The notes under the pieces: generated by a model | Databases searched by the model: none | The model's input: only the letters and a program-made list of their open reading frames with translations | What the model was told of the DNA's origin: nothing | Shown: positions 53,758 to 61,900 of the stretch, piece after piece | Numbering within the stretch: position 1 is the stretch's first letter | Layout: each line of letters begins with the position of its first letter | Translations under genes and position numbers: made by a program | IMG/VR virus record: IMGVR_UViG_3300025127_000009 | Coordinates: 1 to 64,000 of that record | Direction: 5' to 3' (one strand) | Source: a virus | DNA length: 64,000 nt

Positions 53758-55553
53758 TAAATTGCTGTCCCTGTTATATCCTTGATTGGAAATTTGATTT
53801 CGTATACGTGATCGAAAGGTAATGTCAATGTTCTACCATCTATACTCAAATTGTCATTTATGATAAAAGTTATATCAGAGTATGGTCCACCTTTTTTGTT
53901 TGAGACAGTTACGTCTAATACATCTACAACTGAATCTAGGTTTCCGAGGATATTGTACACATCATTTAAATACAACCCTTCTCCGATTTCTGGGTGTATC
54001 CTAAAATATTCTTGAATTTCTCTATTGCATTGTAACACTGTTTCTGCCTTATTGGCTGTCGGGGCCACTAAAATTTCATAATTAATACCTAAATTAACTA
54101 TTTTAGCATCCATTATATCAAATGTATCGCCCATCATTTTATAAATTTCAATCCAATTTTTAAGATTATTCTTTAAAGTAATATTACTATTGATTAAACG
54201 TTTATCGTGATCTTCTGATATCACGTAAAGATTTATATTTCTTTTGAAAGAATCTCTATCAACATCAACTCTACATCTCTTTACTGCACCAAACTTTGAA
54301 GGCATTGCATAAGCCATGCTTACATAGTCTTGTCTTGTGACTGCCCTGTTTTGTGTTGAAAAAGAATTTTTGGCTCTAATTTTAATATCAGTCTCTGTAG
54401 GTATGGCGAGGTCACCGACAACCGGTTCTTCATTGAAGACTTCCAAAGAACGTCGTACTGTATTAAGTTTTGCTGCATCTAATGTTGCTTCGTCGTCAAA
54501 TTGTATTCTAGACTCGACCACTTTAGTTATTGAACCTGCAGGCGCATTAGAGACCTCGACGTCATCTGTTCTTAATTTTACCGACAGTGTTGTATTGGCA
54601 GGAGAGATTCCCATCTTATCTGTGGTCGTGAAATTTGTAGGATCTAGATAAGTGTTTGAAACATAATTTTTCCCAAACTGATTTAGCACAACGCGAGAAG
54701 GATCTAAGAAAGATCCAGATAATATTTCTTCATCACTGCCTTGACCAAATTGAATCTCTACGTAGCCAGGGAAGAATTCCGTCATAAATCTTCTTGGGAC
54801 CGAAAAAGGTTTTATTATATTTTTTACTCGATTTCTATCTTTGTTTCTATTAGAAACGTCTCTGTATATAACATCTTGAGAAAGATGCTCTACTTCATAA
54901 TACCTATGGCCTTCTGAATCTTCAACACTGATTACTTCTGAAATATTTTCGGCCTCTACTGTGACTTTGGCAAACCTTTTAAATATTCCTACATCCACAA
55001 ACTTTTCTTCTATAAAGCCAGATCTGACTTGTCCTGTTGCTTTTATGGCATATTCAGTAGGTGCTCCAGTTGTTGGATCAACCGTGGCAACAACAACTAA
55101 GTTATTAGAGTTTTTAAAATCAACATTCTCCATTAAGGAAAAGCGACCGCCACTTTCACTAGCGAAACTAGTTCCCTCTAAAGCAACAGGCGCATATCTT
55201 AAATCTGGGGCGTTGTTTGCAGAATTAACTGGTACAGTTATGTAAAGATCAACAATTCCGAAAGATGATATAGACTCGGAATATTTATAACCCATATTTT
55301 TAGATAAACTTATTATATTCTCTTTTTCTATTGCAGTATCTAAGAAACTTTCGTTTGCTTGATAATCTAAATAGAAAGACAGTACATCTCCCACATAAGC
55401 AACTGAGTCTAACAACAAAGAACCAAATGACGCTTCGTTAAAATCTTTATACGTATTGGGATAATACCTTTTTGCATGTTCCACCAACGAGTTTTTAATA
55501 GAATTAAAATCTCTGTCAGTGTATCTAATTGGAATATTTCTTTTTTCGGACAT
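53757..55553 (-). CDS. Baseplate wedge protein, gp6/J-like
   Basis: A 598-residue protein of the baseplate J family (T4 gp6, P2 gpJ), which forms the ring that couples baseplate opening to sheath contraction. The N terminus is diagnostic: IPIRYTDRDFNSIKNSLVEH, then FGSLLLDSVAYVGDVLSFYL and ESFLDTAIEKENIISLSKNM. The C-terminal half contains the conserved Arg-Gln-Asp-Tyr motif (AVTRQDYVSMAY) and the beta domain before the tail. Length is close to T4 gp6 (660 aa). It follows the gp25-like gene by 25 bases, the normal order in contractile tail clusters. Confidence 0.93.
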   Translation of the reverse strand: MSEKRNIPIRYTDRDFNSIKNSLVEHAKRYYPNTYKDFNEASFGSLLLDSVAYVGDVLSFYLDYQANESFLDTAIEKENIISLSKNMGYKYSESISSFGIVDLYITVPVNSANNAPDLRYAPVALEGTSFASESGGRFSLMENVDFKNSNNLVVVATVDPTTGAPTEYAIKATGQVRSGFIEEKFVDVGIFKRFAKVTVEAENISEVISVEDSEGHRYYEVEHLSQDVIYRDVSNRNKDRNRVKNIIKPFSVPRRFMTEFFPGYVEIQFGQGSDEEILSGSFLDPSRVVLNQFGKNYVSNTYLDPTNFTTTDKMGISPANTTLSVKLRTDDVEVSNAPAGSITKVVESRIQFDDEATLDAAKLNTVRRSLEVFNEEPVVGDLAIPTETDIKIRAKNSFSTQNRAVTRQDYVSMAYAMPSKFGAVKRCRVDVDRDSFKRNINLYVISEDHDKRLINSNITLKNNLKNWIEIYKMMGDTFDIMDAKIVNLGINYEILVAPTANKAETVLQCNREIQEYFRIHPEIGEGLYLNDVYNILGNLDSVVDVLDVTVSNKKGGPYSDITFIINDNLSIDGRTLTLPFDHVYEIKFPIKDITGTAI

Positions 55554-55569
55554 ACCAACAAACCTCAGT

Positions 55570-55580
55570 AATAAATAGTT
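55570..55580 (-). promoter_or_regulatory. Candidate regulatory motif AACTATTTATT (copy 3)
   Basis: The third copy of the 11-mer lies in the gp25/gp6 gap, overlapping the gp25-like stop codon and only 17 bases before the gp6-like ATG. That is too close for an ordinary promoter with a leader, so if functional it may mark something else, such as RNA processing or regulator binding. Confidence 0.25.
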
Positions 55581-55968
55581 ATCTATTGAATTTTGGATCG
55601 ATTGAAAGATTCAATATTTCATCTGTAGATATACCTGCAATTGAATATGTTAATTTAACCTGCATTAAATTTTCATTTTGTGCTTCAGTCATCCCTACTT
55701 CGACAAGTTGTATTTGTACGAAGGGCATATAAATAGAAACTTGCTCTATTATTGCAGATTCTAGTCTTGCCAAAGTAGTGCTTGACCCCTGATCAAAAAG
55801 ATAGTTTCTTAGGCCAACGCCAAACTCAGGATCCATCACTTTTTCTCCGGGCGCTGTTAGTATTAAATGTTTTAAATTTTGTTGCGTATTCTCTTCTATA
55901 GTTCTAGTTGCTTGAAATCCCTCTACCTTATTAATGTTTAAAGGTAGTTTTGGCGCTATACCATACAT
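55579..55968 (-). CDS. Baseplate wedge protein, gp25-like
   Basis: A 129-residue protein of the GPW/gp25 family, part of the baseplate wedge core from which the tail sheath starts. The signature is present: NLKHLILTAPGEKVMDPEFG (residues 31-50), carrying the Pro-Gly-Glu-(Lys/Arg) turn typical of the family, followed by GLRNYLFDQ. Length matches T4 gp25 (132 aa). The ATG at 55968 has a GGGGG-rich ribosome binding site and lies 12 bases after the giant gene's stop. It confirms that this phage has a contractile tail. Confidence 0.95.
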   Translation of the reverse strand: MYGIAPKLPLNINKVEGFQATRTIEENTQQNLKHLILTAPGEKVMDPEFGVGLRNYLFDQGSSTTLARLESAIIEQVSIYMPFVQIQLVEVGMTEAQNENLMQVKLTYSIAGISTDEILNLSIDPKFNR

Positions 55969-55980
55969 AATTTTACCCCC

Positions 55981-58900
55981 TTATTCTAAATCTTCGCACA
56001 TACCCATCGGCTCTTCTGGTGGCTCTTCTGGCTTTTCTTCTGGACATGGTTGATCTTCGCAACCATTTTCTCTCTTTAATCTAGCATGCTCTTCGCCAGA
56101 AAGTTCCCCAACAGACAACGCTAACAAACCTGGCGGACCCATAAATTGGCCATACCTTTCGGACTTATCTAGAGGAATTGGAACACCTGGCAAAGGAAAT
56201 AGATTAATAAAATGTTTTGCTGGCGTTATCATATTCTTTGCTGTTTTGAAAAAGTTTATAAATGGTGGCCACGGTGAAAGTGCTATAGAAAATATTATAT
56301 CTAGAGGAAACATCGTGGCCGGAACATAAGTTTTACAAGCCTGACCTTTTCTTATTCCAAAACCATTGTTAAGTTTGTTTCCTTTGTATTTAGGAGAAAA
56401 TCCTGACCGCATGGGTACACCTAATAATCCTGGCCTTAATCCAGACTTCATAGAACAAGGGTCTTCCATGTACTGTTCTTTCATATCTTTATACCCAGGA
56501 TCAGCAGTTTCGGCTACCTGTCTTATTGCTGCAAAAGCAGCCTGCGGAATCATCTTTGCCAACTGCTTCCAAATCATTTTCCATATATCGCCTATACCCG
56601 GCTCACCACCGCCCATGTTATCATTCATGGTTGCCATTGCATTTTTAGGCAAATTAAAACCTGTAGATGCAACAATATCATTCATCAAAACTATGTTTTG
56701 AACTATAAATAGTTTTGTTGCTGTCAATAATTCTTGTGTTTGTGCTTGAGAATCAAAAATTAAAACATTTTGCATTAAATGCATAGCCGCATAACGATCT
56801 AAAGGAAAAAGAAAATCAAACATCAACCTGTGAGGTTTCATTATCTCTTCTGGGGTGTTATTTTCTTGCTTTTTCGTGTCTTTAATTTTCCAACACTTAA
56901 CGTATGAAGCCTCGTCCTGATCTTCTCGCTTAGGTTTAACCTCCATAGACAGAAGATCCTCCAATAAAGAGTCCTCATATTCTTCGAAAAGTCCTCGATT
57001 AAAGAAGTTTTCGATATTTTCGAAGAAATTATCAGTTACAGCATCTCTAGGAGACAAAGTGTTTATAGTGTTTTTTCCTGTCCTTTTGCGTAGCAAATCT
57101 GAAAAACATTCTATAGGCTTTGCAATTTCATCTATTGGTATAGAATAAACCAGATTATCCATTATTTCAGTTGTAACTGGAGCCATCATAAAAGATGTTT
57201 CATCGGCTATTTTAGAAGTGTGTGCTTTCGTTATTTTTAAAGCGTTTTTATAAAATATAGAACTTTCATTCAAACTGCCTCCACTGTAAACTGGTTCAGG
57301 ATCTACATGTCCCAAAAAGCATCTTTTTTTAGTAAAAACGTTTCTGTTTGATGCTAAGCCAAGTCCAGAGTTCACGGGATCAAATCTAAGGGTTTGGTTC
57401 TCTTCTACTGCAGGAAATAAATCTCCATATATTTGTGACGGCTTTATTGTGTTTATTTTTGTAGCATCAAAACCTGTCTGTTCTTCTCTCTTGACTTTGT
57501 GACCAAACATTAATCGATAGCCAATTTGTAAATTTTCTTCAAGATGATTTACTATTCGTTGCCTTCTAGAGACAATGTATTCATCTTCTACAAGATAATT
57601 TGAGTTAATTGTTGGCTGATTTAAAACTCCTGGAGCGTTTCTATTTTCTGTTATTATTTGTCTTGGTATAACGCTGGGGATAAATACTCTAGAAATATAA
57701 TAATCCAAAACGTTCTTTTGAGCGAAATCAGTTTCTACATACTTGGGGGTACCATAACCTCCGAAGGATATTTTTCCGTTGGTTTTCCATCGCCACCAGG
57801 CGGCGCGATTATGAGCGGGCCAGAAGTCATTAGGATATTCCACTGATAAACTTGCAAATCTTAATATATTGTGGACTTTTTCGGTTCTTTCATCCATATC
57901 TCTATCGCTGAGTCTTATTCGATCTGGACTTTTTCTAAAGATAACTCTGTTACCTGGTAGCCCCATTCTACCGGTTGACGTTTGCCAACTGGGATCGTTA
58001 ATGGGCCAATAAGTTTTAAGTTCTGCAAATTCTAGCAAACAATCAATAAATATTTCAATTTTTCTGCGCAAAGGCAGTGACCTAGCCTCCTGACTAAGGT
58101 TTGAGTTTTCTGTAAAAGCCTTTGCAAACCAATAATAATCTTTTATGTTGTCTCCAAAATTTCTTCCAGCATAAGTGTTATATTTTTGTATGGCGCTATT
58201 TTCTGGAAAGATACTGCTTGGCTGTCTTGGCCAAGTAGTGCTTCTTTGAAATTCCGGCAGTCGTGATTCCCAATCAGAGGTTTCTGGATCTGAAGGGTTA
58301 TAATACCTGTTTTTATAAGCAAAATATGTCGAGTGAGCAGGCTGTATTCTTCTGTACGCCCTGTCGTAAAGTTGTTCTTTAGTAACACTACCTGCCCTGT
58401 AAAAACTATCAAATTCTGTAAATGATGTTCTGCCGCCTTCGGACATCTCTCTAGGTGTATCGTATGGACTTTGACTGATTTCACCCTCCTCTGCAATCAC
58501 GGTAACGCCATCGTTCGCATACACTGTTTCTTCGATTGTGAAAGAATTTCGATCTCTTACTCTTGACACACCTCTCAAATATGGTCTTTGCCAGTGAGTT
58601 TCGTTTGTTGTAATTCTTGTTGCGCGAACGCTTCCATCATCATTTGTTAATCGTCGAGCAGACATTGGTGCTTCTGGGTCATCCGATGTAGAGGCGACAG
58701 GTGCTAAAACAACATTAGTTGCCCCTGTTGTGAGTTTGCCGGGGTCGCCGTGACCAGTCATCACCAATCTTTCTCGATTTGAATTTTCGTAACGAGCGGC
58801 GATTCCCAAATCATACATAATTTGATATGCTAAACAGTTTTCATCTCTGATCTGATGGAGATTAGGGTGCTCCGATTGCCACATACTTTCTTTGTGTGGA

Positions 58901-61900
58901 ACAGTTTTTGTTGGTTCTGGGGGCGGTACTACAGCCGGTGGTATACCGAGTCCAACTTCGGGCTCGGGTTGCTTAAGAGAATCAACTAAGCCAGTTGTTT
59001 CAATAGCAGCGAAATATTGCGTCAACAAACTTAAAAAGACATGTTCTATAAATTCATATTCTGCAAAATTTCTATCTGCAGTTGCTAGCGCAGAATCAAC
59101 CAATTCTTCATCTGAAGCCCTGTTGGGTTGTCCATAAAGTAAGTTTATTAGATCTTCTGATGAAAGATATTCTGAATAATAATTCGCGCCTGTTGTATCT
59201 AAACTTGGAATTTTTCTATATGTATATTGTTGAAGAGTGCTAGATTCTGTATAATTTTTAACCTCATTGTAAATTGAGGAGAATTGTTCGAAGTTACCAA
59301 TTCTATAAAATTTTTCAATCCAGAAGTGACCAGAGTTTATTTTTTTGTTTATAGTCTCTTCATCAAAACCTTGAAATCTAAATTTATCTCTCAAGTTTGG
59401 AAGCATCAAACTTGCTGGAACTTCCGCTACATCTCCAGCACCATAAATAAAGTCTCCAAAGTTACGGTCATCTACAACTGTTCTTCCTCTTGGTAAATTG
59501 CCATAATCTTCAAAAACTCCGCGCAGCGATTCTGATAATAGGTTTTCTCTTCTTCTTTGTACTACAACTTTTGGATAATTTGTTGCGCTTGGTATGTGCT
59601 TTGCATTTTTTGCTAAGTCGTTATAAAATTTTTCTTTGTAAGAAGAACTATCATTTTCAAAAACTCTATCAACAAAATCTACCATTTTCTTCATGTCTAA
59701 GTTTCTTAAAACCATCGACTCTAGTGCTTCATCGTTGTCGTCAATGTTAGTTAATCTTTTCAAGATAGAGAATATTTGATTTCTAGTTTTTCTTTCTACT
59801 AAAGCATTTTTAAAGTCATTAGAAATTGTATCAACAAGATAATCCATTACGAATCTTTGATCAAACATTCTTTCAGCACCGAAACTTGAAAACATGAATA
59901 TACCTTTTAGCATAATCTCTAAGCCTGCCATAGTAACATAAACCTTAAACAAGCCTGATATCATTGCATCTTCATACGGACCATTTACATTAAAATCTCG
60001 GTCTACCGGATCGTGTTTTATTTTTGCAACTTCTGTTTTGTATCCTTGCAAAAATTCTTGCACCATCTTTTCAAAATCAATTGCTTTTTTATTTAATATG
60101 TAACAAGGAACCCCGTCTACATCACTGACAAAGTACAATCTCGTTAAATCATCTTTTAATTGTAAAAGTTCATCGTAGTTAAAATACTTTGATTGTTTTA
60201 TTATCTGCGAGATAGAGAAATTAATAGAATCAGAAACTGAAGAATATAACGGGTTGTTAGACAGTCTGCTTTCTAGCAATTGTTCTGCTAACTCTCCAGT
60301 TAAAACCTTGTTGTTTATTGCCTCAAGGCCATTTATCGTTCTAAACTGGCTAAAAGCGTCGTCAACCAGCGTTTGATCTGGGTTTGCGATATATCCTTGG
60401 ATTGCTGGCCTTATATTAGTGTTGGTGGGAGAACCGTGATCATTGTAAGTATCAAAACTATTGTTTTGAGAACTTTCATCTCCAAGGCTCTTATATTTTT
60501 CTATCAGTATCTCGGCAAAACCTCCTGGTCTCAATAGTTTGTGCTGGTGTATGGTAGATCTAACGTCTAATGACTCTTTTCTAAACTGCTGATATTCAGG
60601 CTTTAAATCTTCGCTATACACTCTGTTAAAGTAAGACCTATTACTCCTAAACACACTTGGTATGTTTGAGTATGAAAACCTATAACAGTCTTTTGCTTTA
60701 AAACCCCTCTTAAAAGGCAACTCAGAATACCCCACAGAATATCTAGCCGGTACGTTTGATGTTGATTCAATTCTTGTTGGTTCTCCTCTTACGGGTTCTG
60801 TCATCAATCTAACATGCAATTCTCTTACATTATCTGCAGATCCAGGGAACTTTCTTGTAATTGTTGTTTGATCTAACTTTACGATACTTTTTAATTTAGC
60901 CATTATGTCTGGATCTTGTATTTGATATTTTTGCACGTATCCTATAACGTATTTCTCTATTAGTTCACCAAACTCTTGCACTTTTTCAAATTGAAGTTCA
61001 CCCTCGTCCTCGTTGCTAGGTATTAACACATCTGGATAAAATTCATTTCCTTCCGCGTCTTCCTCTTTGTCTTCGGCCTTTGTGACATAAAATCTCATAT
61101 ATTGTCGATCATTCTCCGGAATACCCATTTCATCAAAAAAATCATTTGCCTCTGCTAGTGTGCTTGGATCTGCATCTATTTGATTATCGTTTTCGTCAAG
61201 GTACTCAACATTACAAGGCTTAAGTTTATGTATCTTTCTCGCAGTAAGCGGCGGGTCTTGTTGAAGGTTGTCAACCTGCTTAAGATAAAAAACATACATT
61301 GTATAGTCTAAAGCATTAAATCTAGGTTCGCCTGGTTGAACCAATTTGGTTGATCTAGACATTAGTAAATTTGGAAACGCTGCTATTTCTACATCAAAAT
61401 ATGATTTGATATTATCAATTAAAGTCTCAACCGACATCTTGACTAACCTGTCGTGCATCGGATTGTTGTACGGCCCCGGAAGACCGGCGTCTTTAAGGTC
61501 GTTATAATTTGTACCTGGTATCAGGCCACTTAGATCGCCCGTTCTCGCCAAGTCCTTCATGATGTCTCTTCTCTCTGCTGCTTTCTTTAATTCAGCAGCA
61601 ATTTCCTCTGGAGATGCTCCAACATCATCTAATAATTTTCTTATATCTCTTTCTCCGCCTTGACCACCTCCTTGACTATCGCCAAAACCACCACCAGTAG
61701 TTCCATCTTCAGGAGGACAAAGATCATTTGCTACAATCACATCATCTAATTCTTTAATCCTAGCACACATATTGGGATCAACAACTTGCCCTAAAGTTTG
61801 AAAGAACATAAAAACATCTTCTCTTGTCGATAAGACAGACGCTAAACTGGAAGAAGTTGCCTGTATAACGTTCAGTACAACTACTAGCACCTCTTCGCTT

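Noticed and set aside
53757-55600. Ordinary promoter at the third AACTATTTATT copy
   Set aside because: At 17 bases from the ATG there is too little room for a leader containing the ribosome binding site.
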